DNA from: Acinetobacter lwoffii
Lineage (GTDB): Bacteria; Pseudomonadota; Gammaproteobacteria; Pseudomonadales; Moraxellaceae
NCBI RefSeq assembly: GCF_015602705.1
Contig: NZ_CP059081.1
Span: forward strand, 2,241,702-2,305,701
Direction of reading: 5' to 3'
DNA length: 64,000 nucleotides
Shown here: positions 48,690 through 60,987 of the stretch, one piece after another
How the letters are laid out: each line of letters begins with the position of its first letter
How positions within the stretch are numbered: the first letter of the stretch is position 1
Made by a program: the position numbers and the translations under genes
The notes under the pieces: generated by a model
Seen by the model: only the letters and a program-made list of their open reading frames with translations
What the model was told of the DNA's origin: nothing
The model's database searches: none

Positions 48690-48724
48690 ATAAAAAAGCC
48701 TGCTTTGAAAGCAGGCTTTTTTAT
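48690..48724. terminator. Bidirectional terminator between the PA4642-like gene and ftsK
   Basis: AAGCCTGC-TTTGAAA-GCAGGCTT (48696-48718) with A- and T-runs. Confidence 0.85.
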
Positions 48725-48740
48725 TGAAGATACACTGAAA

Positions 48741-51700
48741 CTAAACCAGAATCTCGCGTTTGCCGTTGGCACCCATGCCGCTGACAATGCCATTTTCTTC
48801 CATCTGGTCAATGATCCGTGCAGCACGGTTATAGCCCAAACTGAATTTTCGTTGTAAGGATGAAGTGGAAGCCTTCCGGGTTTCCAAGACAAAAGCTACA
48901 CACTGGTCATACAGCGCATCACGGTCTGATCCACCGTCGCCACCATCTTCAAAACCACGGCTGGATGGTTCTTCATCAAATGGTGTCAGGATCTCTTCGA
49001 CATAATTTGGTGAACCACGTTCACGCCATGCATCACAGATCCGGTTGACTTCATCATCGGCAATAAACGCACCATGTACACGCTCAGGTTCAATTTTACC
49101 CGGGCCGAGGAATAGCATGTCACCATGACCGAGCAAGTCTTCTGCACCACCTGCATCCAGAATGGTACGCGAATCGATCTTGGAGTTCACACGTAGCGCG
49201 ACACGCGTTGGAATATTGGCTTTGATCAGACCGGTGATCACATCTACTGATGGACGCTGGGTCGCAAGCAACAGGTGAATACCGGCCGCACGTGATTTTT
49301 GTGCCAGACGGGTAATCATTTCTTCGGCTTTTTTACCGACCTGCATGATCATATCCGCGAATTCATCCGCGACAATCACAATAGAAGGCAACGGTGTTAA
49401 CCGCGGCGCACGTTCACCGACAACAGAATCGCTGGCTTTCCAGGTTGGATCGATCAGGTCTTCACCATTGGCAATTGCCTCTTCCACCTTGCGGTTATAG
49501 TCGCTCAGTTTACGGATTTTCAGGAAAGACATCAGTTTATAACGACGTTCCATTTCATTGACACACCAGTTCAATGCGCTGACCGCATCTTTCATATCGG
49601 TAACTACAGGCGTCAACAAATGTGGAATATCATTATAGTTCGCCAGTTCTAGCTGCTTCGGATCGATCAGAATAAGACGCAATTCATCTGGGGTATATTT
49701 CAGCAACATCGATAGAATCATCGAGTTGACCGCCACTGATTTACCCGAACCTGTGGTCCCTGCCACCAGCATATGCGGCGCTTTCCCCAGATCAGCAATC
49801 ACCGGATTACCGGAAATATCCTTACCCATTGCCATAGAGAGAATACTATTCGGATCAGTAAAGGCTGGAATGGTCAAAAGTTCGATCAAACGGACCATTT
49901 CACGGGTACTGTTTGGTACTTCAATTCCGATATACGGTTTGCCCGGAATGACTTCAACCACACGCACTGATGCCATCGACATCGAACGTGCCAGATCACG
50001 CGAAATATTCGTCACTTTAGAGGCTTTTACCCCTGGCGCCAGATCCAGTTCAAAACGTGTCACGACTGGGCCTGGCTGTGCTTCTACCACCTTGGCTTTG
50101 ACGTTGAATTCCTGCAACTTGATTTCAAGCAGCTCAGATAAACGTGCCAGCTGCTCTTCGGTAAAATTCACTTTTTTATTAGGATCGACCTCATCCAGTA
50201 AATCCAGGCCTGGAAGCGGCGATAAATCTTTACGGCGCTCTGCCACCTGCATGGCACGTGACATCGGACGGCCTGAAGCATCGGTTAAAGGTGCATCAAA
50301 ATCAAACTCGTCTTCATCATGTGGTTTACCAGCCGTTTCTTGCCAAGCTTCTACAAATTCTTCTTTAGATAAAGCCTCGCGTACTGCTGCATGAGTTGCA
50401 GAAGGAGGAGATGCTGGTTGCTCTATACCCTGATGCTGAATCGGGGCCTGAACAAAAGCAGAAGACTGGGCATAGCTAGAGCTGCGTACCGGCTGGCTTG
50501 GCTCTTCTTCAATCAGCAAATCACCCAGGTCATCCAGATCGGCCTGTAATGCGCTATTTTTCACGACATGTGCCGTTGTCATAGATGCCATGACAGGTGC
50601 AACATTGGTCATGTCTTCTACAATTCTTGACGTTTTTTCAGGCGGCGCGGTATTGAATGGGCTATGCACATCTGTCGCAGTTTTGCCTTGCGGAACTGCA
50701 GCCAGAAGTTCATCAAAGATTTCATCATCATCCCAGTCCAGGCCTGTATGTGGAGCCGATGCGGTTCTGGTGTGAGCATGAGTCTGTGCTGAAACAGGTT
50801 GAGGAGCGGTTATATGTGAGACTGGAGAATTAAGCTGTTCTTCTTCGGCTGCTTTGAGTAAGGCATCAATATCCTGTTTATGGCGCTGATCTTCATTTGA
50901 ATGTAAGGCACGCCACACCTCGCCTGTCGCTACCACACGATCCGGCTGTTGAGGCACTTGCTGTACTTGCTTAAATGTCTCGACTGGCTCAGGAGCCTGC
51001 TGCTCAGCCTCAGGAATATCCTCATAAAACTGCGGTTGTTGTGATTCTTTATCGGCAAAATCATCAAATAAGCGTTCAGCCACCTGATCGCGCACCACCG
51101 GATCTATTTCTACCAGTTGATGCTCAGGCGCAGGTGTTACTGCAACCGCTACTTTTTTTGCACTAATGACTGGCTCTTTTTTGGCGACAGGTGCAGTCCG
51201 GTCAAAATCAGACATGCCTTCAGGCACATTGCGGTAGAACAGGTCTTGTAAATAAGCAGGGGTTGCTTTGAGGCTGCTCCAGGTCTTGTTCCACTTCACC
51301 CCAAAAGCCAAAGTAAATAACACCACCCAAAGCACCAGCAGGAAGAATGCTGCACCATAGACTGTCAGCAGTTGTTCCAGACTCTGACCTAATTCATAGC
51401 CAATAATACCGCCGGAAGAATTATCCAGCGTATCAGCAGGAACTTGCCAGAATAAAAACAATAGCGCTGAGGTGGTCAGTAACAGGAAGAATTGCGCAGC
51501 ATAGCGAAATGGCCGGTTCAGGAAGCTGCGCGGCCACCAGACCTGAATTGCTTCCATAAACAGATAGACAGGGATCAGCAGACTTGCCCAACCGAGAAAG
51601 CCAAACAAAAGGTCTGCAATCCAGGCACCCGCTACCCCACTGGCATTCGAAACCGTCTGCGTATCACTCGAGATATGCATCCACCCCGGATCAAATGGCG

Positions 51701-51797
51701 TATAGGTCACTGTTGCAAGAAACAGATAAATCCCAAATGAGACTAAAAATAATGTCATTACTAAGCGCTGTGCATAGGCACTCGACACCGCTGTCAT
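48741..51797 (-). CDS. ftsK: DNA translocase FtsK
   Basis: 1018 residues from the ATG at 51797 (AGGA upstream); the frame extends 36 codons further without support. Four N-terminal membrane helices (LFLVSFGIYLFLATVTY and following), a long Pro/Gln/Glu-rich linker (~200-500), the motor with Walker A GTTGSGKS (680-687) and the gamma winged helix at the C terminus (YDQCVAFVLETRKASTSSLQ). It anchors at the septum and pumps DNA toward dif for XerCD. Confidence 0.95.
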   Translation of the reverse strand: MTAVSSAYAQRLVMTLFLVSFGIYLFLATVTYTPFDPGWMHISSDTQTVSNASGVAGAWIADLLFGFLGWASLLIPVYLFMEAIQVWWPRSFLNRPFRYAAQFFLLLTTSALLFLFWQVPADTLDNSSGGIIGYELGQSLEQLLTVYGAAFFLLVLWVVLFTLAFGVKWNKTWSSLKATPAYLQDLFYRNVPEGMSDFDRTAPVAKKEPVISAKKVAVAVTPAPEHQLVEIDPVVRDQVAERLFDDFADKESQQPQFYEDIPEAEQQAPEPVETFKQVQQVPQQPDRVVATGEVWRALHSNEDQRHKQDIDALLKAAEEEQLNSPVSHITAPQPVSAQTHAHTRTASAPHTGLDWDDDEIFDELLAAVPQGKTATDVHSPFNTAPPEKTSRIVEDMTNVAPVMASMTTAHVVKNSALQADLDDLGDLLIEEEPSQPVRSSSYAQSSAFVQAPIQHQGIEQPASPPSATHAAVREALSKEEFVEAWQETAGKPHDEDEFDFDAPLTDASGRPMSRAMQVAERRKDLSPLPGLDLLDEVDPNKKVNFTEEQLARLSELLEIKLQEFNVKAKVVEAQPGPVVTRFELDLAPGVKASKVTNISRDLARSMSMASVRVVEVIPGKPYIGIEVPNSTREMVRLIELLTIPAFTDPNSILSMAMGKDISGNPVIADLGKAPHMLVAGTTGSGKSVAVNSMILSMLLKYTPDELRLILIDPKQLELANYNDIPHLLTPVVTDMKDAVSALNWCVNEMERRYKLMSFLKIRKLSDYNRKVEEAIANGEDLIDPTWKASDSVVGERAPRLTPLPSIVIVADEFADMIMQVGKKAEEMITRLAQKSRAAGIHLLLATQRPSVDVITGLIKANIPTRVALRVNSKIDSRTILDAGGAEDLLGHGDMLFLGPGKIEPERVHGAFIADDEVNRICDAWRERGSPNYVEEILTPFDEEPSSRGFEDGGDGGSDRDALYDQCVAFVLETRKASTSSLQRKFSLGYNRAARIIDQMEENGIVSGMGANGKREILV

Positions 51798-51906
51798 ATA
51801 CTGTCCTGTAACCAATTCTTCATGAATATTCTTTTGCTTCAATGCTTGAAAAAAGCGACGCAATAAAATGTATATTATGCACCTGTTCTGTGAAAAAAGA
51901 TGCACT

Positions 51907-51922
51907 ATTGTGCAAGCACAAT
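51907..51922. promoter_or_regulatory. Palindrome in the ftsK-trxB divergent region
   Basis: ATTGTGC-AA-GCACAAT, 16 bp, perfect. It is centred about 118 bp from the ftsK start and about 132 bp from the trxB start. It has the shape of a dimeric repressor site; the regulator is unknown. The rest of the 249-bp gap has a TATAAT at 52007-52012 that may serve trxB. Confidence 0.4.
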
Positions 51923-52031
51923 GTTACTTATGCTATATAGCCCAAATCGATTTCAATGATCAATAATATCGACTTTAATCTCACACCACTGTTATACAGT
52001 TTCACGTATAATTCAATAAATTTCTAAATAA

Positions 52032-53009
<978 letters not shown>

Positions 53010-53025
53010 GCAGCAAGAATAAAAA

Positions 53026-53053
53026 CGCCGTCCATTATGGGCGGCTTTTTTAT
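53026..53053 (+). terminator. trxB terminator
   Basis: GCCGTCC/GGGCGGC (one G-U pair) with T-run, between trxB and aat. Confidence 0.65.
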
Positions 53054-53101
53054 TGCTAGAATGAGATGATGATTTATCTATAGATTTATATCGGGTCTGC
53101 C

Positions 53102-53833
53102 ATGTCTTTACTTCCTCCCTCAGAATTCATTTTTCCCAATCCGGTCGAGGTTGATCCTGAAGGTGAAGGCCTGATTTGTATTGGTGCAGACCTCTCCCCT
53201 TCCACACTTTATGAAGCCTATACGCATGGATTATTTCCCTGGTTTTCAGAAAGTGATCCGATTTGCTGGTGGAGTCCGGAACCACGCTGCATTATTCGCC
53301 CCGAAGATTATCATCCGAGCAAATCCCTGCTACGTAATATGAAAAAGCAGGACTATAAAATTACGGTCAATCATGCTTTTGAAAGAGTGATTCGTTCCTG
53401 CTCCCTACCTCGTGCTTATGCAGACGACACCTGGATCAGTGAAGATATTATCGCAGGCTATTGCGACATGTTTGACGCAGGATATAGCTATAGCATTGAA
53501 GTCTGGGATGAAGATCGCGTCGTGGGTGGACTTTATGGTGTGACCATCGGTCAAGGCTGTTTTGGTGAATCCATGTTTAGTACGCAAACCGATGTTTCTA
53601 AAATGGCTTTCTATACTTTAATGCTGATTGGACAGGAAAATAAACTACCCTGGATCGACTGCCAACTGGTCAACGATCATCTTTTAAGCCTAGGTGCCTG
53701 CACACTTTCTCGCCAAGCCTATCTTAATTCTTTACAAGATATTGTAAAAAAGCCTGCGATTGATTGGAAAAAGTATCAGGAAGGTGTATTTTCAAGTAAA
53801 ACAATAGCGCAAAACGCGCGCTTAAGTGAATGA
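53102..53833 (+). CDS. aat: Leucyl/phenylalanyl-tRNA-protein transferase
   Basis: 243 residues. The N-terminal part [28 protein letters not shown] and [20 protein letters not shown], and [19 protein letters not shown], are family hallmarks. It adds Leu or Phe to N-terminal Arg/Lys, marking proteins for ClpAP (N-end rule). bpt follows after 21 bp; together they cover both bacterial N-end rule transferases. Confidence 0.94.
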   Translation: MSLLPPSEFIFPNPVEVDPEGEGLICIGADLSPSTLYEAYTHGLFPWFSESDPICWWSPEPRCIIRPEDYHPSKSLLRNMKKQDYKITVNHAFERVIRSCSLPRAYADDTWISEDIIAGYCDMFDAGYSYSIEVWDEDRVVGGLYGVTIGQGCFGESMFSTQTDVSKMAFYTLMLIGQENKLPWIDCQLVNDHLLSLGACTLSRQAYLNSLQDIVKKPAIDWKKYQEGVFSSKTIAQNARLSE

Positions 53834-53854
53834 AAATAACAGAGGGTAGTTGTT

Positions 53855-54670
53855 ATGAACTCTTATCAGCCAAAGGCCCTACTGAACGATTTACAGTATT
53901 ATATTACGCCGCCGCATGATTGCAGCTATCTGCCCAACAAGTCGGCGCGCATGGTTTTTCTGGATCCCGCACATCGAATTGATGTCGTAACTTTATCGGA
54001 ACTGTCACGTACCGGTTTCCGTCGCAGTGGTGATTTCGTGTATCGCCCCGAATGTCATTTGTGTCGTCAATGTCTGTCTTCGCGTGTGCCTGTTGCTGAA
54101 TTCCGCATGAACAGTTCACAAAAAAAAGCCTGGAAACGTAATCAGGATCTGGTGATAAAAATTACCAGTCCAGAGCACGCCGGGGACCTACATTATGCGC
54201 TGTATGAACGCTATATCAATGAACGCCACGCAGATGGCGATATGTTCCCACCCACCCGGGATCAGTTCGAAAAATTTTTATTGCAAAGCTGCACCGACAG
54301 CTTCTTTCTAGAATTATGGCAAGGTGAGCGTCTAATCAGCGTTTCCACTTGCGACCTGCTGGATGATGGCATCTCTGCCGTTTATACCTTCTTTGATCCG
54401 GATGAAAATCGTCGTTCACTCGGTGCTTTTGCAATCTTGAAACAGATTGAACATGCACAAAAGCTGGGCTTGCAATTTATCTATCTGGGTTATTGGGTGC
54501 CACATTCCAACAAGATGAATTACAAATCTCAGTATCTGCCACTGGAACTCTTGATCGATGGACAATGGCGACGTTTAAATCATGCATTGAGTGCCACGGA
54601 GATTCAGCACTTGGGAAACTCATTAATGACGACCTTACCCAGCGGATGGAATCACCAGATTATTAAATAA
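53855..54670 (+). CDS. bpt: Aspartate/glutamate leucyltransferase (Bpt)
   Basis: 271 residues. The start has CSYLPNKSARMVFLDP, and DFVYRPECHLCRQCLSSRVPV carries the conserved CxxC pattern of the ATE superfamily. The C-terminal half is a GNAT-like fold (FFDPDENRRSLGAFAILKQIE). It conjugates Leu to proteins with N-terminal Asp or Glu. Adjacent to aat in one transcription unit. Confidence 0.93.
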   Translation: MNSYQPKALLNDLQYYITPPHDCSYLPNKSARMVFLDPAHRIDVVTLSELSRTGFRRSGDFVYRPECHLCRQCLSSRVPVAEFRMNSSQKKAWKRNQDLVIKITSPEHAGDLHYALYERYINERHADGDMFPPTRDQFEKFLLQSCTDSFFLELWQGERLISVSTCDLLDDGISAVYTFFDPDENRRSLGAFAILKQIEHAQKLGLQFIYLGYWVPHSNKMNYKSQYLPLELLIDGQWRRLNHALSATEIQHLGNSLMTTLPSGWNHQIIK

Positions 54671-54685
54671 GGTCGTCAGTTTGTA

Positions 54686-55144
54686 TTATTTAAATAGACT
54701 AGCAAAATCATCTGTACATGCTTTCACCATAATGATGGCATGTTCACGGCTTCCGTTGGCATTTGGATAATAGTTCTTACGCAGATCAATCTGATGAAAG
54801 CCTGATTTTTCATAAAGCTTGATCGCAGCCTGATTACTCTCGCGCACTTCCAGGAAAATCTGCACCGGATTATTTTTTAGCATCGTCACTGAAGCCTCCA
54901 GCAACTGATAGCCCAAACCCTGACCTTGCTGTGCCGGATCAATTGCCATGAGCAATAAATTGGCTTCATCCAGCACCGGTTGTAAAATACAAAATCCGGC
55001 CACCTGCCCTTGCACTTCAATCACGGTACTTTGATAAGCCGTTACAGCATCTTCGAACTGTTTGAAAGTCCAGGGATGTGATTGAACTGATTTTTCAATC
55101 TTTGCAACGACTTCTACATCCGCTGCTTGCATTAAACGAATCAT
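54686..55144 (-). CDS. rimI: Ribosomal-protein-alanine N-acetyltransferase RimI
   Basis: 152 residues. GNAT fold with the acetyl-CoA loop QGQGLGYQLLEASVTML, preceded by NLLLMAIDPAQ, and FLEVRESNQAAIKLYEKSGFHQIDLRKNYYPN, the RimI signature. It acetylates ribosomal protein S18. It converges on bpt with a 15-bp gap. Confidence 0.9.
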   Translation of the reverse strand: MIRLMQAADVEVVAKIEKSVQSHPWTFKQFEDAVTAYQSTVIEVQGQVAGFCILQPVLDEANLLLMAIDPAQQGQGLGYQLLEASVTMLKNNPVQIFLEVRESNQAAIKLYEKSGFHQIDLRKNYYPNANGSREHAIIMVKACTDDFASLFK

Positions 55145-55206
55145 CTTCGTTCATCTTATATAGAATCAACCTCCGCATTATAGAAACTTCATCCAAAAAA
55201 TCGAGC

Positions 55207-55235
55207 AAAAAAAAGAGCGATTTTAGTCGCTCTCC
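55207..55235 (-). terminator. Terminator of the PF10118-type hydrolase gene
   Basis: AGAGCGA-TTTTAG-TCGCTCT (55214-55233) with an eight-T run on the minus strand. Confidence 0.75.
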
Positions 55236-55249
55236 AATCTTCAGTTCTG

Positions 55250-56131
55250 TCACAAACCCAATTTGGCTTTCCAGGTCGCCAACAGTTGATCTGTATAATG
55301 ATCATTCGGATGGAATCCCGGTTTAAAATACATCAGCATTTCTTTCGCCATACCCGTAATGACACCTTTAGAAGGACTATAGGCATAGGTATAAATGGCT
55401 TTTAAGGACTCAAGATTAAACTGCTGATCCTGTTTAAGCAAACGGGCGAGGAAATAGCTTTGCACCACAAATAAGGTTGCCATTGCGATGACCAAGGAAG
55501 ACGTACGCAATGCATAGGCTTTTAATCCTTTGCCAAAAACCCCTTCGAAGACATCATAAGCCACTGCCTTATGTTCATTTTCCTCGATAGCATGCCATAA
55601 CCACATGGTTTTCATGGTTTCATCTGTCATCAATTCCTGAATGTGGCTATTGGTCAAAAGCTGTGAGGCAATGGTTGCAGTGAAATGCTCAAGTGCCGTA
55701 GTTGCAGTCAAATCTACCATTTCTTGGGTAATTCCCACAGGCTTACCCAGTTTAGCCATGACTTTACGTGTCGTTTGAATGACTTTATCGGTATAACGAT
55801 CAAGCGTCTCGACATCATGCCCATGTTTTTGCGCAGAAGTATTAAAGCCGATATGCTCGTGAGTATGCATGGCTTCCTGACCAATAAAAGCAGAAATTTC
55901 TTTTTGTAATGCTTCATTATTGGCAATTGCAGGATGGTTACGTACCGCGCGGACTGAATCTATAAAAAACTTTTCACCTGCTGGAAATAGCGCAGATAAT
56001 GCGGTCATAAAATGAGTGAGACCTGCTGAACCATTCATCCAATATTCCGGTACAGCATCAAAATCAAAGTTCATGCGACGAACTGGAAAACTTGCACCCG
56101 CACGATTGGTAATATTTACTTTCGCATTCAT
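55250..56131 (-). CDS. Predicted metal-dependent hydrolase (PF10118)
   Basis: 293 residues from the ATG at 56131 (GGAG 8 bases upstream); a longer start at 56179 is open. Conserved histidine and glutamate motifs are FIGQEAMHTHEH, TALEHFTATIASQL and WLWHAIEENEHKAVAYDVFE, which suggest a dinuclear metal site in a helical bundle. The substrate is unknown. It is monocistronic. Confidence 0.85.
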   Translation of the reverse strand: MNAKVNITNRAGASFPVRRMNFDFDAVPEYWMNGSAGLTHFMTALSALFPAGEKFFIDSVRAVRNHPAIANNEALQKEISAFIGQEAMHTHEHIGFNTSAQKHGHDVETLDRYTDKVIQTTRKVMAKLGKPVGITQEMVDLTATTALEHFTATIASQLLTNSHIQELMTDETMKTMWLWHAIEENEHKAVAYDVFEGVFGKGLKAYALRTSSLVIAMATLFVVQSYFLARLLKQDQQFNLESLKAIYTYAYSPSKGVITGMAKEMLMYFKPGFHPNDHYTDQLLATWKAKLGL

Positions 56132-56309
56132 GTGACCACTCCCATCAGGCCAATCCAGGCCCAAAAATGTAAGATTCATATTCTTATCTGTATATTACGT
56201 GGTAATTTTTTTTACATAAGTGCAGTTTAGGTCAAGCCAATATCAGATAAGGACAGCTTTTAAAATCATTGTCCGACAATCTATTTTTAGTTTTATAAAA
56301 AGTTTGAAT

Positions 56310-56341
56310 CAAAAAAAAGCGCCTCAAAGAGGCGCTTTTCT
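56310..56341 (-). terminator. tuf terminator
   Basis: AAGCGCCTC-AAA-GAGGCGCTT (56317-56337) with a T-run on the minus strand; ends the str operon. Confidence 0.85.
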
Positions 56342-56355
56342 TACACAATCAGCGA

Positions 56356-57546
56356 TTATGCAGTTACTTTAGCAACTACACCAGCACCAACCGTACGACC
56401 GCCTTCACGGATCGCAAAACGTAGACCTGGGTCCATTGCGATCGGGTGGATTAGCTCTACTGACATCTCAACGTTGTCACCAGGCATAACCATTTCCACG
56501 CCTTCTTTAAGCGCGATCGCACCAGTTACGTCCGTAGTACGGAAGTAGAACTGTGGACGGTAACCGTTAAGGAATGGAGTGTGACGACCACCTTCTTCTT
56601 TAGAAAGTACGTATACTTCTGCATCGAATTTAGTGTGTGGCTTGATCGCACCTGGTTTAGTCAATACTTGACCACGTTGTACGTCTTCACGCTTAGTACC
56701 ACGAAGAAGAACACCACAGTTCTCGCCCGCACGACCTTCGTCAAGAAGTTTACGGAACATCTCTACGCCAGTTACTGTAGTAGTTTGAGTATCACGGATA
56801 CCAACGATTTCTACAGACTCACCTACTTTAACGATACCAGTCTCTACACGGCCAGTTACTACTGTACCACGACCAGAGATTGAGAATACGTCTTCAATTG
56901 GCATAAGGAATGGAAGGTCAATTGCACGCTCTGGCTCTGGAATGTAAGAGTCAAGTGCTTCAACAAGCGCAACTACCGCTGGCTCGCCGTATTGGCTGTC
57001 ATCACCGTTAAGCGCAAGAAGAGCAGAACCACGAATTACTGGAGTGTCATCACCCGGGAAGTCGTAAGTAGAAAGAAGTTCACGAACTTCCATTTCAACT
57101 AGCTCAAGAAGCTCTTCATCGTCTACAAGGTCGCATTTGTTCAAGAATACAACGATGTAAGGTACACCTACCTGACGAGAAAGCAGGATGTGTTCACGAG
57201 TCTGTGGCATAGGACCATCAGTCGCAGCACATACAAGGATCGCGCCGTCCATCTGAGCAGCACCAGTAATCATGTTTTTAACATAATCGGCGTGGCCCGG
57301 GCAATCTACGTGAGCGTAGTGACGAGTTGGAGAATCGTATTCTACGTGTGAAGTATTAATTGTAATACCACGTGCTTTTTCTTCTGGTGCAGAGTCGATT
57401 GCAGCGTAGTCTTTCGCTTCGCCACCGAATTTCTTCGCACATACAGTTGCAATTGCAGCTGTTAAAGTTGTTTTACCATGGTCAACGTGACCAATTGTGC
57501 CCACGTTAACGTGTGGCTTATTACGTTCAAACTTAGCCTTAGCCAT
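56356..57546 (-). CDS. tuf: Elongation factor Tu
   Basis: 396 residues, full length. GTPase motifs [22 protein letters not shown] and NKCDLVDD. It delivers aminoacyl-tRNA to the ribosome. Last gene of rpsL-rpsG-fusA-tuf and the only tuf copy in the window; a second copy may exist elsewhere. Confidence 0.98.
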   Translation of the reverse strand: MAKAKFERNKPHVNVGTIGHVDHGKTTLTAAIATVCAKKFGGEAKDYAAIDSAPEEKARGITINTSHVEYDSPTRHYAHVDCPGHADYVKNMITGAAQMDGAILVCAATDGPMPQTREHILLSRQVGVPYIVVFLNKCDLVDDEELLELVEMEVRELLSTYDFPGDDTPVIRGSALLALNGDDSQYGEPAVVALVEALDSYIPEPERAIDLPFLMPIEDVFSISGRGTVVTGRVETGIVKVGESVEIVGIRDTQTTTVTGVEMFRKLLDEGRAGENCGVLLRGTKREDVQRGQVLTKPGAIKPHTKFDAEVYVLSKEEGGRHTPFLNGYRPQFYFRTTDVTGAIALKEGVEMVMPGDNVEMSVELIHPIAMDPGLRFAIREGGRTVGAGVVAKVTA

Positions 57547-57638
57547 GAGATCTTCCTTTTTAAACTACTCATGCAGGATCACTGCATGAGCACTTGGGTT
57601 TAACTATGAATTAGTTTGGGCTTATAGTAATCGAAAGA

Positions 57639-59774
57639 TTACTCGTCGTCACCTTTTTTACCGCCAGATTGGAACTTAGAAATGATGCCTTCAGCCACGT
57701 TACGTGGAGTTTCAGCATATTTAGCAAATTCCATAGAGTAAGTCGCACGACCTTGAGACATAGAACGCATATGAGTTGCGTAACCAAACATCTCAGCCAA
57801 TGGAACTTCAGCACGAATGGCTTTAGTACCACCAGGAAGATCGTCCATACCCTGAACCATACCACGACGACGGTTTAAGTCACCCATGATATCGCCCATG
57901 TAGTCTTCTGGAGTTTCTACTTCAACTTTCATGATCGGTTCAAGAAGGATAGGATCCGCTTTCATGAAACCATCACGGAAGGCATAAGAACCCGCCATTT
58001 TAAACGACAATTCGTCAGAGTCGACGTCATGGTAAGAACCGTCAAACAATGTCGCTTTAATGCCAACTACTGGGTAGCCAGCCAAAACGCCATTCTTCAT
58101 ACGTTCTTGAATACCTTTGTCAACCGCGCCGAAGAATTCTTTAGGTACAACACCACCTACAACTTCTTCAACGAATTCGTAATCTTTTTCAGATTCAGGA
58201 TCCATCGGCTCTAAACGTACATATACGTGACCGAATTTACCTTTACCACCTGTTTGACGTACGAATTTACCTTCTTGCTCAACAGACTTTTTGATCGTTT
58301 CACGGTAAGAAACCATTGGCTTACCAATGTTCGCTTCAACACCGAATTCACGCTTCATACGGTCAACAATGATGTCAAGGTGAAGCTCACCCATACCAGC
58401 AATAATCGTTTGACCAGATTCTTCGTCTGTACGAACGCGGAATGATGGATCTTCTTTCGCCAAGCGACCTAAAGCAACTGACATTTTTTCTTGGTCAGCT
58501 TTAGTTTTAGGCTCAACTGCAAGTGCAATTACTGGCTCTGGGAATTCCATACGCTCTAGTGTAATTACGTGGTTTTCATCACATAATGTATCACCAGTAG
58601 TCGTATCTTTAAGACCTACACATGCCGCGATGTCGCCCGCACGAATTTCTTCGATATCATGACGATCGTTTGCGTGCATCTGTACGATACGGCCAACACG
58701 CTCACGCTTCATTTTTACTGGATTATAACACGGGCTACCCGCTTTAAGAACACCAGAATAAACACGTACGAACGTTAAGTTACCAACGAATTTGTCGTTC
58801 ATGATTTTGAACGCTAACGCAGCAAACGGTGCTTCGTCAGACGCTTCACGAGAACCTTCAGACTCAGCTTTGTCATCAAGGATACCCTTGATCGCTTCAA
58901 CGTCAGTCGGTGCTGGCAAGAATTCAATTACTGCGTCCAACATACGTTGAACACCTTTGTTCTTGAATGCTGAACCACAAAGCATTGGTTGGATTTCGTT
59001 CGCCAATGTACGCTTACGGATACCACCAACGATTTCTTCTTTAGTCAGCTCTTCGCCTTCTAGGTACTTGTCCATGAGTTCTTCTGATGCTTCCGCAGCA
59101 GCTTCAACCATGTTAGTACGCCATTCCTGAGCTAGCTCAAGTAATTCAGCAGGGATTTCGCCATATTCGAACTTCATACCTTGAGATGCTTCATCCCAGA
59201 TAATCGCTTTCATTTCGATTAGGTCAACAACACCCTGGAAGTTTTCTTCTGCACCAATTGGAACAACGATTGGCACCGGATTACCGCCAAGACGTGTTTT
59301 AACTTGTTCAACTGCACGGAAGAAGTTCGCGCCAGTACGGTCCATTTTGTTAACGAACGCAATACGTGGAACTTTATATTTATTTGCTTGACGCCATACA
59401 GTTTCTGACTGCGGCTGAACACCACCTACAGCACAGTAAACCATGCACGCACCGTCAAGAACACGCATAGAACGCTCAACTTCGATCGTGAAGTCAACGT
59501 GTCCCGGGGTGTCAATTACGTTAATACGGTGTTGTTCGAACTGGTTACCCATACCTTTCCAGAAGCATGTTACAGCTGCTGAGGTAATGGTAATACCGCG
59601 TTCTTGCTCTTGTTCCATCCAGTCCGTAGTTGCCGAACCTTCGTGAGTTTCACCAAGTTTATGGCTCTCACCTGTGTAGAACAAAATACGTTCAGAAGTG
59701 GTTGTCTTACCTGCGTCGATGTGCGCAGAAATACCAATGTTACGGTAACGAGAAATTGGGGTTTGACGTGCCAT
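57639..59774 (-). CDS. fusA: Elongation factor G
   Basis: 711 residues from the ATG at 59774; the frame extends 18 codons upstream without family support. G-domain motifs [27 protein letters not shown] and [10 protein letters not shown]; domain IV with [18 protein letters not shown]. It drives translocation and ribosome recycling. In the str operon after rpsG. Confidence 0.98.
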   Translation of the reverse strand: MARQTPISRYRNIGISAHIDAGKTTTSERILFYTGESHKLGETHEGSATTDWMEQEQERGITITSAAVTCFWKGMGNQFEQHRINVIDTPGHVDFTIEVERSMRVLDGACMVYCAVGGVQPQSETVWRQANKYKVPRIAFVNKMDRTGANFFRAVEQVKTRLGGNPVPIVVPIGAEENFQGVVDLIEMKAIIWDEASQGMKFEYGEIPAELLELAQEWRTNMVEAAAEASEELMDKYLEGEELTKEEIVGGIRKRTLANEIQPMLCGSAFKNKGVQRMLDAVIEFLPAPTDVEAIKGILDDKAESEGSREASDEAPFAALAFKIMNDKFVGNLTFVRVYSGVLKAGSPCYNPVKMKRERVGRIVQMHANDRHDIEEIRAGDIAACVGLKDTTTGDTLCDENHVITLERMEFPEPVIALAVEPKTKADQEKMSVALGRLAKEDPSFRVRTDEESGQTIIAGMGELHLDIIVDRMKREFGVEANIGKPMVSYRETIKKSVEQEGKFVRQTGGKGKFGHVYVRLEPMDPESEKDYEFVEEVVGGVVPKEFFGAVDKGIQERMKNGVLAGYPVVGIKATLFDGSYHDVDSDELSFKMAGSYAFRDGFMKADPILLEPIMKVEVETPEDYMGDIMGDLNRRRGMVQGMDDLPGGTKAIRAEVPLAEMFGYATHMRSMSQGRATYSMEFAKYAETPRNVAEGIISKFQSGGKKGDDE

Positions 59775-59902
59775 GATTTCTAGCATTCCTAAATTTTGTT
59801 GTTTAAAACAGGACGCTTTAAGCTGCATAGCAACTTAAAGCGCTTTGGTGACAAAACCATGACGGTCTTATCACCCTCCTGAATAGGGCCTGTTTTATCT
59901 GC

Positions 59903-60373
59903 TTAGAAACGGTAGTGAGAGAATGCTTTGTTGGCTTCAGCCATACGGTGCACATCTTCACGTTTCTTAACCGCAGCGCCTTTGCCTTCAGATGCATCAA
60001 GCAACTCGCCAGCAAGACGTAAAGCCATAGTTTTTTCAGAACGCTTAGCAGCAGCATCTACTAACCAACGCATCGCTAGAGCAGTACGACGGGATGGGCG
60101 TACTTCCATAGGAACTTGGTATGTAGCACCACCAACACGGCGTGCTTTTACTTCGACCATAGGACGAACTTTTTCAAGAGTAGTCTCGAAAAATTCAACT
60201 GGGTCTACTTTAGATTTTTCTTGAACGCGGTCTAAAGCACCGTAAACGATACTTTCAGCAATAGATTTTTTACCATCTTGCATTACGTGGTTCATGAATT
60301 TAGCGATTGTTTGGCTGCTGAACTTAGGATCCGGAAGGATTTCACGAGCAGCGACTACGCGACGTCTTGGCAT
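59903..60373 (-). CDS. rpsG: 30S ribosomal protein S7
   Basis: 156 residues beginning [18 protein letters not shown], with [22 protein letters not shown] and [25 protein letters not shown]. It nucleates the 30S head and, in E. coli, represses its own operon. It follows rpsL after 180 bp. Confidence 0.98.
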   Translation of the reverse strand: MPRRRVVAAREILPDPKFSSQTIAKFMNHVMQDGKKSIAESIVYGALDRVQEKSKVDPVEFFETTLEKVRPMVEVKARRVGGATYQVPMEVRPSRRTALAMRWLVDAAAKRSEKTMALRLAGELLDASEGKGAAVKKREDVHRMAEANKAFSHYRF

Positions 60374-60553
60374 TTTAAACTACCTATAAAGATGACACTT
60401 CAGGTTTATCCAGCATGAGTACAAAGTGTCATGTACTACTCGCTGGCCTTACTATACGTCGCTTGGAATTTTCACAAAATTAATGCAGAAATCAGACAAG
60501 CGAGACGATAAAGGATTGCGGTTCTACGTTCTTAAAACTTAATTCTTAACGAA

Positions 60554-60928
60554 TTATTTCTTAGGACGTTTAGTACCGTATTTAGAACGAGACTGGTTAC
60601 GATCTTTAACACCAGCACAGTCTAAAGAACCACGAACGGTATGGTAACGTACACCTGGTAAGTCTTTAACACGACCACCACGGATAAGAACAACACTGTG
60701 CTCTTGTAGGTTATGGCCTTCACCACCGATGTAGCTAGAAACTTCGAAACCTGAAGTTAAGCGAACACGGCAAACTTTACGCATTGCTGAGTTAGGTTTT
60801 TTAGGTGTAGTTGTGTAAACACGTGTACAAACACCACGGCGCTGTGGACAAGCCTTCAACGCAGGAACTTTAGATTTTTCAACTAAAGTCGTACGACCCT
60901 TGCGGATCAACTGATTTGTTGTTGCCAT
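60554..60928 (-). CDS. rpsL: 30S ribosomal protein S12
   Basis: 124 residues. The decoding loop [18 protein letters not shown] keeps lysines at the streptomycin-resistance positions, so this allele is expected to be streptomycin sensitive. [18 protein letters not shown] is the second conserved loop. Ribosome site GGGAG lies upstream; first gene of the str operon. Confidence 0.98.
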   Translation of the reverse strand: MATTNQLIRKGRTTLVEKSKVPALKACPQRRGVCTRVYTTTPKKPNSAMRKVCRVRLTSGFEVSSYIGGEGHNLQEHSVVLIRGGRVKDLPGVRYHTVRGSLDCAGVKDRNQSRSKYGTKRPKK

Positions 60929-60948
60929 TTGGCAATTCTCCCGTTAAT

Positions 60949-60982
60949 AAAAAGCCCCAAAAAACTACTACTTTTTGAGGGC
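60949..60982 (-). promoter_or_regulatory. Leader hairpin with U-run upstream of rpsL
   Basis: Minus strand GCCCTCAAAAA, 7-base loop, TTTTTTGGGGC (one mismatch and one G-U), then TTTTTATT. It lies between the promoter and the rpsL ribosome site and resembles an attenuator. Confidence 0.45.
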
Positions 60983-60987
60983 ATGCA

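Noticed and set aside
50400..51200. Low-complexity region in ftsK as a possible frameshift or insertion
   Set aside because: The frame is continuous and Pro/Gln-rich linkers are normal in FtsK.
56581..58445. Plus-strand reading frames antisense to tuf and fusA
   Set aside because: They are shadows caused by strong codon bias of highly expressed genes and resemble no protein.
60554..60928. Possible streptomycin resistance allele in rpsL
   Set aside because: The lysines in the decoding loop ([10 protein letters not shown]) are the sensitive form.
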